From assembly GCF_035474595.1 (NCBI RefSeq), contig NZ_DATIND010000146.1:1-57131 (forward strand): DNA of 57,131 nt, given 5' to 3'. Each line of letters starts with the position of its first letter. Within the stretch, counting starts at the first letter, position 1. The DNA comes from Longimicrobium sp. Its GTDB lineage: Bacteria; Gemmatimonadota; Gemmatimonadetes; Longimicrobiales; Longimicrobiaceae. Position numbers and translations under genes: made by a program. Shown here piece by piece: positions 39,731-49,364 of this stretch. The notes under the pieces are model-generated. The model worked only from the letters and a program-made list of their open reading frames with translations. It ran no database searches and had not been told where the DNA came from.

Positions 39731-40987
39731 ATGCCTCCCGTCACCGCCACACCGCCGTCCTCCACCGCGCCCACCCCGCAGCGCCCGCGACGGGCCGCGG
39801 GCGGCGCCGAGCGCGTGTTCCTCGACATGCTCGACCGGCACCTGGAGGACGCGTCCGTCCGCTTCGTCGTGCGCGGCGAGGAGGTGGCGGTGGGGAAGGG
39901 CGAGCGCGGCGGCGCCCCCGTGGTGCGCATCCACGACGACCGCTTCTTCGCGCGGGTGCTGAGCGGCGGCAACCTGGGCCTGGGCGAGGCCTACATGGAC
40001 CGCGACTGGGAGATGGAGGAGGGCGACATCGAGGACCTGCTCACCCCGCTGCTTCGCAACCGCATCGACCGCAAGGTGAAGGGCGATGCCGCCACGGCCG
40101 CGAAGGTGCTGCGCGTGCAGGTGGCCAACCTCTTCCGCCGCACGCACTGGGGGAACGCCCAGTTCCACTACGACCTGGGCGACGAGGTGTTCGAGTCGTT
40201 CCTGGACCCCGTCACCATGATGTACTCGTGCGGCTACGCCCACACGCCGGACGACACCATCGAGCAGCTGCAGCTGAACAAGCTCGACCGCATCTGCCAG
40301 AAGATCGGCGTGCGGCCCGGCGACCACGTGCTGGACATCGGCTGCGGCTTCGGGGGGATGCTGATGCACGCCGCGAAGCACTTCGGCGCCACCGGCGTGG
40401 GGATCACCACCAGCCGCCGCCACTGCGAGCGCGGCAACCAGCGCATCGCGGATGCGGGGCTCTCCGACCGCGTCCGTCTCGAGCTGCGCGACCACCGCAC
40501 CATCTCCGGGAGCTTCGACCGGGTGGTGAGCATCGGGATGTTCGAGCACCTGCCGCGCAAGGAGTACAACCGCTTCTTCGAGCGCATCGCCGCGGTGCTC
40601 CCGGCGCACGGCACCGGGCTGGTGCACGCGGTGGGCGCCAACACCGCGAAGAATGTCCACGATCCCTTCATCCAGAAGTACGCCCTTCCCGGCACCGGGC
40701 AGCCCAAGCTCTCGGAGCTGGCCCACTGCTGCGAGCAGAACGAGCTGGCCATCCTGGACGTGGAGAACTTCATCCGCCACTACGGCTACACCTCGCGGCA
40801 CTGGCTGAACCGCTTCCGCGCCAACAAGCACACGCTCGACCAGCAGAAGTACGACACGCGCTTCCAGCGGATGTGGGAGTACTACCTGAGCTGCGCGATC
40901 GCCGCGGCGTGGGCCTCGGACGCGGCGCTGTACCAGGTGCTGTTCGCGCGCGATTACGCGGCGGCGATGCCGTTGCATCGGGTTTAA
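39731..40987 (+). CDS. Cyclopropane-fatty-acyl-phospholipid synthase family methyltransferase, 418 aa
   Basis: The ATG at 39731 begins a Pro/Thr-rich leader before the conserved part; the frame stays open further upstream. The SAM site is VLDIGCGFGGM near residue 200. HYDLGDEVFESFLDP and MMYSCGYAHTP precede it, and the C-terminal HYGYTSRHWLNRF and YYLSCAIAAAW match CFA synthases. It would add a methylene to unsaturated phospholipid acyl chains. A desaturase lies 200 bases downstream, so the two may act on the same lipids, although a repeat array separates them. Confidence 0.9.
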   Translation: MPPVTATPPSSTAPTPQRPRRAAGGAERVFLDMLDRHLEDASVRFVVRGEEVAVGKGERGGAPVVRIHDDRFFARVLSGGNLGLGEAYMDRDWEMEEGDIEDLLTPLLRNRIDRKVKGDAATAAKVLRVQVANLFRRTHWGNAQFHYDLGDEVFESFLDPVTMMYSCGYAHTPDDTIEQLQLNKLDRICQKIGVRPGDHVLDIGCGFGGMLMHAAKHFGATGVGITTSRRHCERGNQRIADAGLSDRVRLELRDHRTISGSFDRVVSIGMFEHLPRKEYNRFFERIAAVLPAHGTGLVHAVGANTAKNVHDPFIQKYALPGTGQPKLSELAHCCEQNELAILDVENFIRHYGYTSRHWLNRFRANKHTLDQQKYDTRFQRMWEYYLSCAIAAAWASDAALYQVLFARDYAAAMPLHRV

Positions 40988-40997
40988 GGTAGAAAAG

Positions 40998-41175
40998 TCC
41001 TAAGTGCTAAGTCCCAAGTCCTAAGTGCTGAGTGCTGAGTGCTGAGTGCTGAGTGCTGAGTGCTGAGTGCTGAGTGCTGAGTGCTGAGTGCCGACGGTGG
41101 GATATCGATCCAACAACTTGGGACTTAGGACTTAGGACTTAGGACTTAGGACTTAGGACTTAGGACTTAGGACTA
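40998..41175. repeat. Heptamer tandem arrays in inverted arrangement
   Basis: Nine copies of TGCTGAG (41026-41088), then after a short spacer seven copies of CTTAGGA (41124-41172). The flanks GTCCTAAGTGCTAAGTCCCA and CTTGGGACTTAGGAC are inverted complements, so a hairpin can form between the arms. Confidence 0.9.
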
Positions 41176-41194
41176 CTTACCTCGTGGAGCGTCC

Positions 41195-42307
41195 GTGCAC
41201 CCGCTGACCGTTCTGAACCGCGAGCTCGCCGCGCGCGGGTTCCACCGCAAACCGACCGCGCGCCTCCTCGCCGAGCTGGCGCTTCTGCTGGCGATGGCGG
41301 GGGGCGGCGCCGCGGCGTACTTCCTGGCGGACGGCATCGCCGCGAAGGCCGCGGCGCTGCTGGTGATGGCGATGGGGAACCTTGGGATCACCACGCACAC
41401 CCACAGCTCGTCGCACAACGGCACCAGCGGGCGGCTGTGGGTGAACAAGGCGCTGACGCTGTTCGGCTACGGGATCTGGTTCGGCACCTCGGCCCACTAC
41501 TGGTGGAACAAGCACGTGGCGGTGCACCACGCCACCCCCAACGTGGTGGGGCTGGACGACGACGTGGACCTTCTCCCCTGGTTCGCGCTGACGGAGGAGC
41601 AGTTCCAGTCCGGCGGGCCGCTGCGCCGCGGCTACTACCGGGTGCAGTGGCTGGTGGTGCCGCTCGCGGTGGGACTGACGGCGCTGAACATGATCCGCGC
41701 GTCGTGGGTTTACCTGGCCGCCGCGCTCCGCGACCGCCGGCGGCGCACCCCGCTGCTGTGGATGGACCTCGGCGTGGTGATCGCGCACTACGCGGTGTGG
41801 ATCGGGATCCCGCTGCTCTGGTTCCCGGCGGGGCAGGTGGCCGTGTTCTACCTGCTGCGGAGCGCGCTGCTGGGCTGGTCCGTGTTCGCCACCGCCGCCC
41901 CCGCGCACTTCCCCGTCGAGGCGCGCTTCCTCCCCACCGAGGGGCACGCGAGCCGGGGGGAGTACCGAAAGCACTCGGACTACCTGCTGCTGCAGACGGT
42001 CACCACGGTGAACTACCGCACCGGGCCGATCGGCCGCCTCCTCTGCTGCGGCGCCGAATTCCAGATCGAGCACCACCTCTTCCCCGGCATCAGCCACACC
42101 TGGTACCCGCAGATCAGCCCGCTTCTGCAACGCTTCTGCGAGGAGAACGGGTATCCCTACCGCACCCTGGGGTGGGCGGAGGGGATCGGGAAGAGCCTGA
42201 TGGTCTTCAAACGCCCCAAACGGGTGGAGCCGGCGCTCGAGGCGCTGCGCCAGCGCGTGCAGTCCCACCTGGACGAGGGGATGGAGCCGGCGCTGGCGGA
42301 GGCGTAG
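41195..42307 (+). CDS. Membrane fatty acid desaturase, 370 aa
   Basis: GTG start at 41195 with TGGAG upstream. Three His-rich blocks are in the expected order: HTHSSSH near 69, HVAVHH near 110 and QIEHHLFP near 287. They bind the di-iron site of membrane desaturases. Four or so hydrophobic helices lie between them. It would insert a double bond into a fatty acyl chain; the position cannot be told. Together with the CFA-type enzyme upstream it suggests membrane-lipid adjustment. Confidence 0.9.
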   Translation: MHPLTVLNRELAARGFHRKPTARLLAELALLLAMAGGGAAAYFLADGIAAKAAALLVMAMGNLGITTHTHSSSHNGTSGRLWVNKALTLFGYGIWFGTSAHYWWNKHVAVHHATPNVVGLDDDVDLLPWFALTEEQFQSGGPLRRGYYRVQWLVVPLAVGLTALNMIRASWVYLAAALRDRRRRTPLLWMDLGVVIAHYAVWIGIPLLWFPAGQVAVFYLLRSALLGWSVFATAAPAHFPVEARFLPTEGHASRGEYRKHSDYLLLQTVTTVNYRTGPIGRLLCCGAEFQIEHHLFPGISHTWYPQISPLLQRFCEENGYPYRTLGWAEGIGKSLMVFKRPKRVEPALEALRQRVQSHLDEGMEPALAEA

Positions 42308-42345
42308 CATCGATCTCGCCTGCGACGCATCGAGATCCGCCGGAA

Positions 42346-42404
42346 TCACGCCGAGAAGCGGAGGAGCAGAGATGAACTCTCTGTTTCTCCGCTTCTCCGC
42401 GTGA
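42346..42404. repeat. Hairpin after the desaturase gene
   Basis: Arms 42346-42371 and 42379-42404 are near-complementary (TCACG...CAGAG with CTCTG...CGTGA). It resembles the hairpin at 42798 and may be a terminator-type repeat. Confidence 0.6.
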
Positions 42405-42428
42405 AATGCGCCGGGCAGGGATCCGCCG

Positions 42429-42674
42429 TCAGGCGCAGATGTCGCCGGTCTGCTGGCAGCCGTCGCACCGCGTGGGATCGCTGATGCACCCGATGTCCCT
42501 GGACTGCACCGGGCACCCCGTCGCGGCGCAATAGGTGACGCAGCTGTACTGCTGCGTGCAGAAGAACTGCGTAGGCGTGGCGTTTCCCTTCACCGTCCCC
42601 GCCGCTGCGGCGGCCGGTCCAGTCGGGAACGACTGCACGGACAGGGTGCCGACGTCCAGCTTCAGCTTGCGCAT
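42429..42674 (-). CDS. Pinensin-like class I lanthipeptide precursor, 81 aa
   Basis: ATG on the minus strand at 42674 with GGAGG just upstream. The N-terminal MRKLKLDVGTLSVQSF resembles pinensin-type leaders (Lys-rich start, L-x-V-x-S-F). After GTVKG the C-terminal 50 residues hold eight Cys and many Thr/Ser, with C-x-x-x-x-x-C-x-x-x-C near the start and a final C-A. The composition fits a ring-forming peptide. No lanthionine dehydratase, cyclase or protease lies in the window, so modification enzymes would have to act in trans. It could instead be a disulfide-rich peptide. Confidence 0.7.
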   Translation of the reverse strand: MRKLKLDVGTLSVQSFPTGPAAAAAGTVKGNATPTQFFCTQQYSCVTYCAATGCPVQSRDIGCISDPTRCDGCQQTGDICA

Positions 42675-43173
42675 TCGTACCTCCTCCGGGGTTGAGATCG
42701 GCGCTGGACAGCTCCGGATTCCAGCCGCTGGAGAATGATGGGGCTATCAGTCAGGCAGATGCAATCGTTACGGCTAAATAGGCGCTCCAGCCGAATCTCA
42801 CGCGGAGACGCGGAGAACTCCGCCCATGCGCTGAGTTCTCTGCGTCTCCGCGTGAAATGCGGTTGAGGATGATGCGGCATGCGCGGAAACTCGTACTCGC
42901 GCGATCTGTCGATAATCTGAACACTGCTCGAAATCTCGACACATCTACCTCCATCCTCCCGCGGGCGGACCAGAATCGAGCCATCTCCATCGCCTCTGTC
43001 CGGATTCTGTCCACTCCGCCCAACGCCGCGCATCTCCCCGGATCTCCCTCCAACCCGTTGACCTGAAACCGTTTAGGTGGAGATTGGCCGTTCGGCGCGG
43101 CTTTCGCTGGGGCGCGCCGCATTCGCCCACGCGGGGGGATGCGTGCGCGCGGCGGGACCAGGGCTGGACGAGG
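42675..43173. other. Intergenic region between divergent genes
   Basis: Contains the hairpin at 42798-42855 and the upstream regions of the lanthipeptide gene (minus) and the kinase gene (plus). Otherwise nothing recognised; short open frames are not supported. Confidence 0.5.
42798..42855. repeat. Long hairpin with GCGTGA ends
   Basis: 23-bp stem with one mismatch (42798-42820 with 42833-42855), 12-base loop. The outer TCACGCGGAG and CTCCGCGTGA match the hairpin at 42346. Confidence 0.7.
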
Positions 43174-46100
43174 ATGATGCTGGAGAGAACGACAAGCGTG
43201 GCGGCCGCCATACGGTGGCCGCCGGACGGCGTGTTTCCCCGGGCGGAGGCCGAACATTCGCACGAACACACCGGGGCGCCCGCCCCGCGCGCGGCCCCCG
43301 TGGCGGCGGACGCGCTGATGCGGCGAGTGGACTGGGCCGCCACCCCCGTGGGCCCCGCCGCCGGATGGCCGGCGGGGCTGCGCGCCGCGGTGGACATGGT
43401 GATGGGCTCCCGCTTTCCCATGGTGGTGATGTGGGGGCCGGAGCTCATCCTGCTCTACAACGACGCCTACATCCCCATCCTGGGGATGCGCCACCCCGCC
43501 GCCATGGGCCGCCCCGCGCGCGAGTGCTGGCCCGAGATCTGGCACGTCACCGGCCCCATGCTGCAGCGGGTGATGGAGACCGGCGAGGCCACCTGGAGCG
43601 AGGACGCGCGCTTCCTGCTGGACCGCCGCGGCACCCCCGAGGAGGCCTTCTTCACCTTCAGCTACTCCCCGGTGCGCGGCGACGGCGGCGAGGTCGCCGG
43701 GATCTTCGTCTCCATCATCGAGACCACCGAGCACGTGCTGGCGCGGCGCCGCAGCCAGGCCGTGGCCCGCACCCTGGCCGCCGCCAGCGCCGCCGACGAC
43801 GCCGAGGTGGCCCTGCAGCTGGCCGCCGCCGCCGCCGTGGGCGAGGACCTTCCCTGGGCCGCCGTCTTCCGCCCCGACGGCCCCGACCGCCTCCCGCTCC
43901 GCGCCTCGGCCGGGCTGCCGGACGGCGTGCTGGACGCCGATGCGTGGCTGGACCCGCGCGACCCGGCGGTCGCCCGCGCGCTGGCCACCGACCGCGCGAT
44001 GGAGCTGGACCCGTCCCACGTCCACGGCCTCCACGACGGCGGCGAGGCGGGGCGCATCGTGGCCGTGCGCGTGCCCGGGCTGGGGGGCGGAATCCTGCTG
44101 GCGGGGGTGAATCCCCATCTCCCCCTCGAGACCGAGTCGGCCGCTTTCCTGGGGCGCGTGGCCCGCGCGATCGGCGCCGCCATCGACCGCGTGGGGCGGC
44201 TGGCGCGCGCCGAGGGCGAGCGGATCGCGGTGCTGGAGCGGATGACCGACGGCTTCTTCGCGCTGGACGGGGAGTGGCGCTTTGCCTACCTGAACCCCGT
44301 CGCCCAGCGCCTGGCCCGCCGCCCCTCGCAGGAGCTGATCGGCCGCACGCTGTGGGAGGCCATGCCGGAGCTGCGGGGGACGGACTTCGAGGCCGCCTTC
44401 CGCCACGCCATGCGCCGCCAGGTGCCACGCAGGGTGACGGGCCGCGCCCCGCGCGGCGGCGAGTGGCTGGAGGTGCACGCCTACCCGTCGCGCGAGGGGC
44501 TCAGCGTGTTCTTCCGCGACGCGTCGGAGCGGGTGCGGATGGAGGCCCAGCGCGCGGAGCTGCTGGAGCGCGAGCGCCGCGCCCGCGCCGACGCCGAGGC
44601 CGCCGAGCGGCGCGTGCGCGAGCTGGTGGAGGGGCTCGACGCCATCATCTGGGAGGCCACGGGCGACCCCATCCGCTTCACCTTCGTCAGCGAGCACGCC
44701 CGCGCGCTGCTGGGCTACCCGGTGGAGCGCTGGCTGGACGAGCCGGGGTTCTGGGAGGCGCTGATCCACCCCGAGGACCGCGGCTGGGTGGTGGACCTCT
44801 GCGCCCGGGCCACGCGCGAGGAGCGCGACCACGCCTTCGAGTACCGCGTCCGCGCCGCCGACGGCCGCACGCTCTGGCTGCGCGACGTGGTCCGCGTGGC
44901 CCGCGGCGCCGACGGCCGGGTGCACCTGCGCGGCGTGATGGTCGACGCCACCGCCCGCCGCCGCCGCGAGGACGAGGTGCTGCGGCTGGCCGCCGTGGTG
45001 GGGACGATGGACGACGCGGTGGTCTGCAAGGCGTTCGACGGCACCATCCTGAGCTGGAACGCCGCCGCCGTGCGCCTTTTCGGGTGGAGCGAGGCGGAGA
45101 CGGTGGGCCGCCCCGTCTTCGAGTTCCTTTCCCCCGAGACGCACGCCGAGGAGCGCGAGATCCTGGCGCGCGTGGCCGCGGGCGAGCGCGTGGCCGGGCG
45201 GGAGATGGAGCGCACGCGCAGCGACGGGCGCCGCGTGCTGGTGTGCATCACCGTGAGCCCGGTGCGCGACGCGGCGGGGCGGGTGCAGTGCGCCGCCGTG
45301 GTCGCGCGCGACCTGACCGACGAGCGCCGGCTGCAGGCGCAGCTGCGGCAGGCGCAGAAGATGGAGGCGGTGGGGCGCCTCGCCGGCGGCATCGCGCACG
45401 ACTTCAACAACCTGCTCACCGCCATCAAGGGAAACGCGGGGCTCCTCCTGGGCGACCTCCCCGCCGCCAGCCCCTGGCGCGAGGAGGTGGAGGAGATCGA
45501 CCGCGCCTCGCAGCGCGCCTCCGACCTCACCCGCCAGCTCCTGGCCTTCAGCCGCCGCCAGGTGCTGCAGCCGCGCGTGGTCGACCTGAACGCCGTGATC
45601 GCCGACACCCGGCGGATGCTGCGGCGGCTGATCGAGGAAGACGTGGAGATCGACGTCGCGCTCGACCCCGGCGCAGGGCGGGTGGAGGCCGATCCCGGGC
45701 AGGTGGAGCAGGTGGTGCTGAACCTGGCCGTGAACGCGCGCGACGCCATGCCCGGCGGCGGCCGCCTGGCCATCTCCACCTCCGCCGCCAGCGTCCCCCA
45801 GGAGCCGCGCACGGGGTGGCCGTACTACGTGGCCCCCGGCGACTACGTGCGGCTGGACGTGCGCGACAGCGGGATGGGGATGGAGCCCGACATCCTGGCG
45901 CACCTGTTCGAGCCCTTCTTCACCACCAAGCCGGCGGGGAAGGGAACGGGGCTGGGGCTCAGCACCGTGTACGGGATCGTGAAGCAGAGCGGCGGCTACG
46001 TCTGGGCCGAGAGCCAGGTGGGAGCGGGGAGCCGCTTCGTGGTCCTCCTCCCGCGCGTCCCCGACGCGGGCGCCGCCCCCGCCCCCGCGCCCGAGGCGGC

Positions 46101-46482
46101 GCCGGGGCGGGGATGCGGCGCCACGGTGCTGCTGGTGGAAGACGAGGATTCGGTGCGCTCGCTCGCCCGGCGCGTGCTGGCCCGCGCCGGCTACCAGGTC
46201 CTCGAGGCGCCGGACGGCGAGCGGGCGCTGGAGGTGGCTGGCGCCCACGCCGGCGCCATCGACCTGCTGCTGACCGACGTGGTGATGCCCGGTGGCGGCG
46301 GCCGCAAGCTGGCCGACGCGATGGGCCGCGTCCGCCCCGCCACGCGCGTCCTCTACATGAGCGGCTACCCGGGCGACGCCATCGCCGAGCACGGCCTCGC
46401 GCCGGAAGTGGACCTCCTCCCCAAGCCCTTCTCCCCCGACACCCTCCTCCGCCGGGTCGCATCCGCGCTGGGAGGTCCGTGA
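43174..46482 (+). CDS. PAS-domain hybrid histidine kinase with receiver, about 1102 aa
   Basis: Start at the ATG pair 43174/43177; the open frame extends to 43084 without a better start. Order: a PAS domain (about 40-190, FPMVVMWGPELILLYNDAY), a GAF-like region, a second PAS (RMTDGFFALDGEWRFAYLN), a PAS_3-type (FVSEHARALLGYP), a fourth PAS, then HisKA with the phospho-His at 742 in GGIAHDFNNLL. HATPase_c follows with FEPFFTTKPAGKGTGLGLST. A C-terminal receiver has its phospho-acceptor at Asp1035 (LLLTDVVMPG). There is no membrane helix, so it senses a cytoplasmic or diffusible signal. It sits in a signalling cluster with three regulators. Confidence 0.9.
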   Translation: MMLERTTSVAAAIRWPPDGVFPRAEAEHSHEHTGAPAPRAAPVAADALMRRVDWAATPVGPAAGWPAGLRAAVDMVMGSRFPMVVMWGPELILLYNDAYIPILGMRHPAAMGRPARECWPEIWHVTGPMLQRVMETGEATWSEDARFLLDRRGTPEEAFFTFSYSPVRGDGGEVAGIFVSIIETTEHVLARRRSQAVARTLAAASAADDAEVALQLAAAAAVGEDLPWAAVFRPDGPDRLPLRASAGLPDGVLDADAWLDPRDPAVARALATDRAMELDPSHVHGLHDGGEAGRIVAVRVPGLGGGILLAGVNPHLPLETESAAFLGRVARAIGAAIDRVGRLARAEGERIAVLERMTDGFFALDGEWRFAYLNPVAQRLARRPSQELIGRTLWEAMPELRGTDFEAAFRHAMRRQVPRRVTGRAPRGGEWLEVHAYPSREGLSVFFRDASERVRMEAQRAELLERERRARADAEAAERRVRELVEGLDAIIWEATGDPIRFTFVSEHARALLGYPVERWLDEPGFWEALIHPEDRGWVVDLCARATREERDHAFEYRVRAADGRTLWLRDVVRVARGADGRVHLRGVMVDATARRRREDEVLRLAAVVGTMDDAVVCKAFDGTILSWNAAAVRLFGWSEAETVGRPVFEFLSPETHAEEREILARVAAGERVAGREMERTRSDGRRVLVCITVSPVRDAAGRVQCAAVVARDLTDERRLQAQLRQAQKMEAVGRLAGGIAHDFNNLLTAIKGNAGLLLGDLPAASPWREEVEEIDRASQRASDLTRQLLAFSRRQVLQPRVVDLNAVIADTRRMLRRLIEEDVEIDVALDPGAGRVEADPGQVEQVVLNLAVNARDAMPGGGRLAISTSAASVPQEPRTGWPYYVAPGDYVRLDVRDSGMGMEPDILAHLFEPFFTTKPAGKGTGLGLSTVYGIVKQSGGYVWAESQVGAGSRFVVLLPRVPDAGAAPAPAPEAAPGRGCGATVLLVEDEDSVRSLARRVLARAGYQVLEAPDGERALEVAGAHAGAIDLLLTDVVMPGGGGRKLADAMGRVRPATRVLYMSGYPGDAIAEHGLAPEVDLLPKPFSPDTLLRRVASALGGP

Positions 46483-46836
46483 AGAAGTGCGGAAGTGCGG
46501 AAGTGCGGAAGTGCGGAAGTGCGGAAGTGCGGAAGTGCGTGAGTGCGTGGGGGATGAGATACAGCGCATGGAAGCGCAATCCGGCACACCGCGATCAGCC
46601 GCCCGGGCGGAGGATGCAGGCCCCGCAGATCCCCAACCCTCACCCGGTACGGGAGAGGGCGAGCGCTCCAAGGCGCGGGGAGAGGGCCCCTCGGCGAGCA
46701 CCGCACTCTGGTGAGCACAAATAGCGCGCGGCTCACCGGCCCGGCTCCGCTCCGGCTCGACTTCGCGCGGCAGAGGCGAGGTGCGAGACGAAAGCACACT
46801 CCCGCACTTCCGCACTCACGCACTTCCGCACTGTGG
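46483..46836. repeat. Octamer tandem repeats with inverted arm between convergent genes
   Basis: Six copies of GGAAGTGC (46491-46538) with degenerate edge units. An inverted-complement stretch made of CGCACTTC/CGCACTCA units lies at about 46798-46833. It separates the kinase stop and the convergent HD-GYP stop. Nothing else is recognised between the arms. Confidence 0.85.
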
Positions 46837-47865
46837 TTATCCGTGCAACGCCAGCAGCGCGCTCGCCACGTCCGGGTCGAAGTGCAGCCCCGCCTCGCGC
46901 TCGATCATCGCCAGCGTGTCGGCCACGGGGAAGGCGGGGCGATAGGGGCGATCGTGCGTGAGCGCGTCGAAGAAGTCGGCCACGGCGACGATCCTCGCCT
47001 CGCGGGGGATGGCCTCGCCGCTCAGGCCCCGCGGGTAGCCGCGCCCGTCCCAGCGCTCGTGGTGGGCGACGGCGATGCGCTCGGCCATCGTCATCAGCTC
47101 GCTGCGCCCGCCGGCCAGGATCCGCGCGCCGATGGTGGTGTGCGTGTTCATCCGCGCGCGCTCGTCGGCGGACAGCACCCCCGGCTTGCGCAGGATCTCG
47201 TCGGGGATGCCGATCTTCCCCACGTCGTGCAGGGCGGCGGCGCGGCGCAGCATCTCCGCGAACGCGTCGTCCAGCCCCATCGCGCGGGCGATGCGCGCGG
47301 CCAGGTCGCCCACGCGGCGCACGTGCTCGCCGGTCTCGTCGTCGCGCAGCTCGGCGGCCTGCGCCAGCCGCTCCAGCACCTCGACCTGCGCCAGCTCCAG
47401 GTCGCGCGTGCGCTCGGCCACCTTCCGCTCCAGCAGCCGGTTCTGCTCGCGCACCTGGCGGTGCAGGAAGCGCATCTCCAGCAGGTTGCGGATGCGGAGC
47501 ACCGCCTCGGCCGGGTCGTACGGCTTGGCCAGGAAGTCCTTGGCCCCGTCGGCCAGCGCGCGGCGCCGCGCCTCGGGGTCCAGGTCGCCGCTCACCATCA
47601 GCACCGGGAGCCAGCCCTCGGCCGCCAGCGACGGGCGGAGCTGGCGGATGACCTCCATCCCCCCCATCCCCGGCATGTGCAGGTCCAGCACCACCAGGTC
47701 GGGGCGCACCTGGTGGAAGAGCGGGAGCACCTGCGCGGGGTCGGTGGTGGCCGTGAAGCCGGTGAACCCCTCGCGCTCCAGCACGCGCCGCATCAGGCGC
47801 AGGTTCGCGTCCTCGTCGTCGGCGGCCAGGATGCGCGCGCCGCGAAGCACCTGTTCGTCCATCAT
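46837..47865 (-). CDS. Response regulator with HD-GYP domain (c-di-GMP phosphodiesterase), 342 aa
   Basis: The N-terminal receiver has the phospho-acceptor Asp61 in LVVLDLHMPG and an acidic pocket DDED near 16-19. The HD-GYP domain follows: HDVGKIGIP near 215 and HHERWDGRGYP near 265 are both canonical, so hydrolysis of cyclic di-GMP is likely. A coiled linker lies between the two. It is transcribed toward the hybrid kinase and divergently from the NtrC-type gene. Confidence 0.9.
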   Translation of the reverse strand: MMDEQVLRGARILAADDEDANLRLMRRVLEREGFTGFTATTDPAQVLPLFHQVRPDLVVLDLHMPGMGGMEVIRQLRPSLAAEGWLPVLMVSGDLDPEARRRALADGAKDFLAKPYDPAEAVLRIRNLLEMRFLHRQVREQNRLLERKVAERTRDLELAQVEVLERLAQAAELRDDETGEHVRRVGDLAARIARAMGLDDAFAEMLRRAAALHDVGKIGIPDEILRKPGVLSADERARMNTHTTIGARILAGGRSELMTMAERIAVAHHERWDGRGYPRGLSGEAIPREARIVAVADFFDALTHDRPYRPAFPVADTLAMIEREAGLHFDPDVASALLALHG

Positions 47866-47996
47866 CCCGCCCCGTCCCTTCCCGTCCCGCGGGCGTGCTT
47901 GCGCTGGAACCGCGAAGGCGCTAAGTAGCCGGAATATTCAGGCATCCGGACGCAGAAAGCGTCCGCTGCCCCACGTATGCGCAACCTTGAGGCCCG

Positions 47997-49364
47997 ATGC
48001 CCCGTTCGGTTCTGCTGGTCGACGACGATCCCGCCGTGGTGCGGGTGCTGGCGCGCTTCTTCGAGCGCCAGGAGTGGGAAGTGTATCAGGCCCTGTCGGG
48101 AGAGGATGGGGTGCGCACCTTCGAGGCCCAGCGTCCGGACCTCGTGGTCCTCGACGTGAACCTCCCCGGGCTCAGCGGGCTGCAGACGCTCGAGATCCTG
48201 GTCGCCCGCGGCGCCACGGTCATGATGCTCACCGGCCAGGCCGAGGTGAACACCGCCGTCGAGGCCATGCAGCTGGGTGCCGAGAGCTTCCTCACCAAGC
48301 CCGTCGACTTCGCCCACCTGCAGACCGCCGCCGAGCGCGCCGTCGAGAAAGTGGAGCTGCGCCGCGCCAACGAGACGCTGGCCGAGCGGATGGAGGAGCG
48401 CAGCCGGCAGGGCGTGCTGGGCGGCAGCGCGCGGATGCAGGAGCTGGCGCGCCAGGTGGACCTCGTGGCCGCCAGCGCGCACACGTCCGTCCTCCTCCTG
48501 GGCGACAGTGGCACGGGGAAGAGCTTCGTCGCGCAGATGCTGCACGCGCGCAGCCCCCGCGCCCGAGGGCCCTTCGTGGAGATCAACTGCGCCGGGCTCA
48601 GCGCGACGTTCCTGGACTCCGAGCTCTTCGGGCACGAGAAGGGCGCCTTCACCGACGCCAGGGAGATGAAGCGGGGGATGTTCGAGGTGGCCGACCACGG
48701 GACGCTGTTCCTGGACGAGATCGGCGACCTGGCGCCCGAGCTGCAGCCCAAGCTGCTGAAGGTGCTGGAGACGCGCACCTTCCGCCGGCTGGGCGGCACG
48801 CGCGAGATCGAGGTGGACGTGCGCCTGATCGCCGCCACCAACCATGACCTGCAGGCGTCGGTGAAGGCGGGGAAGTTCCGCGAGGACCTGTTCTACCGCC
48901 TTTCCGTCTTCCCGCTCACCATCCCCCCGCTCCGCGAGCGCTCGCGCGAGGACGTGCTGGAGCTGGTGCATGCCTCGCTGCGCGACCTGCACCGCCGCCA
49001 CCCCGGCAGCCCCGACGGGCTCTCCGCCAAGGCGCTCGATCTCCTCGTCGGCTACGGCTGGCCGGGGAACGTGCGCGAGCTGCGCAACGCGCTGGAGCGC
49101 GCGCTGGTGCTGGCGCGCGGCGCCGACCGCATCGGCCCCGAGCACCTGCCGGAGCAGCTGCGCGCGCCCGGCGCGCCGCGGGCCCAGCGGCAGGACTGGG
49201 AGGTGCTCACGCTGGACGAGGTGGAGCGCCGTCACATCGAGCGCACGCTTCACCTGACCGCCGGGAACCGCACGCTGGCGGCCGAGAAGCTGGGGATCAG
49301 CCGGGCCACGCTGCACGCCAAGATCAAGGAGTACGACCTGCAGGAAGTGGGGCGTCAGGGTTGA
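47997..49364 (+). CDS. Sigma-54-dependent NtrC-type response regulator, 455 aa
   Basis: Receiver with phospho-acceptor Asp53 (VLDVNLPG), AAA+ domain with Walker A GDSGTGKS (169-176), GAFTDA at 216-221 in the sigma-54 contact loop (canonical form GAFTGA) and Walker B LFLDEIGDL. A Fis-type HTH (TLAAEKLGISRATLHAKIK) ends the protein. It would activate sigma-54 promoters when phosphorylated, possibly by a neighbouring kinase. The last 41 bases overlap the convergent HD-domain gene on the other strand. Confidence 0.9.
   Translation: MPRSVLLVDDDPAVVRVLARFFERQEWEVYQALSGEDGVRTFEAQRPDLVVLDVNLPGLSGLQTLEILVARGATVMMLTGQAEVNTAVEAMQLGAESFLTKPVDFAHLQTAAERAVEKVELRRANETLAERMEERSRQGVLGGSARMQELARQVDLVAASAHTSVLLLGDSGTGKSFVAQMLHARSPRARGPFVEINCAGLSATFLDSELFGHEKGAFTDAREMKRGMFEVADHGTLFLDEIGDLAPELQPKLLKVLETRTFRRLGGTREIEVDVRLIAATNHDLQASVKAGKFREDLFYRLSVFPLTIPPLRERSREDVLELVHASLRDLHRRHPGSPDGLSAKALDLLVGYGWPGNVRELRNALERALVLARGADRIGPEHLPEQLRAPGAPRAQRQDWEVLTLDEVERRHIERTLHLTAGNRTLAAEKLGISRATLHAKIKEYDLQEVGRQG

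Noticed and set aside
40998-41175. Could the heptamer repeats be a CRISPR array?
   Set aside because: Units are 7-8 bases, directly adjacent without unique spacers of 25-40 bases, and no cas genes are present.
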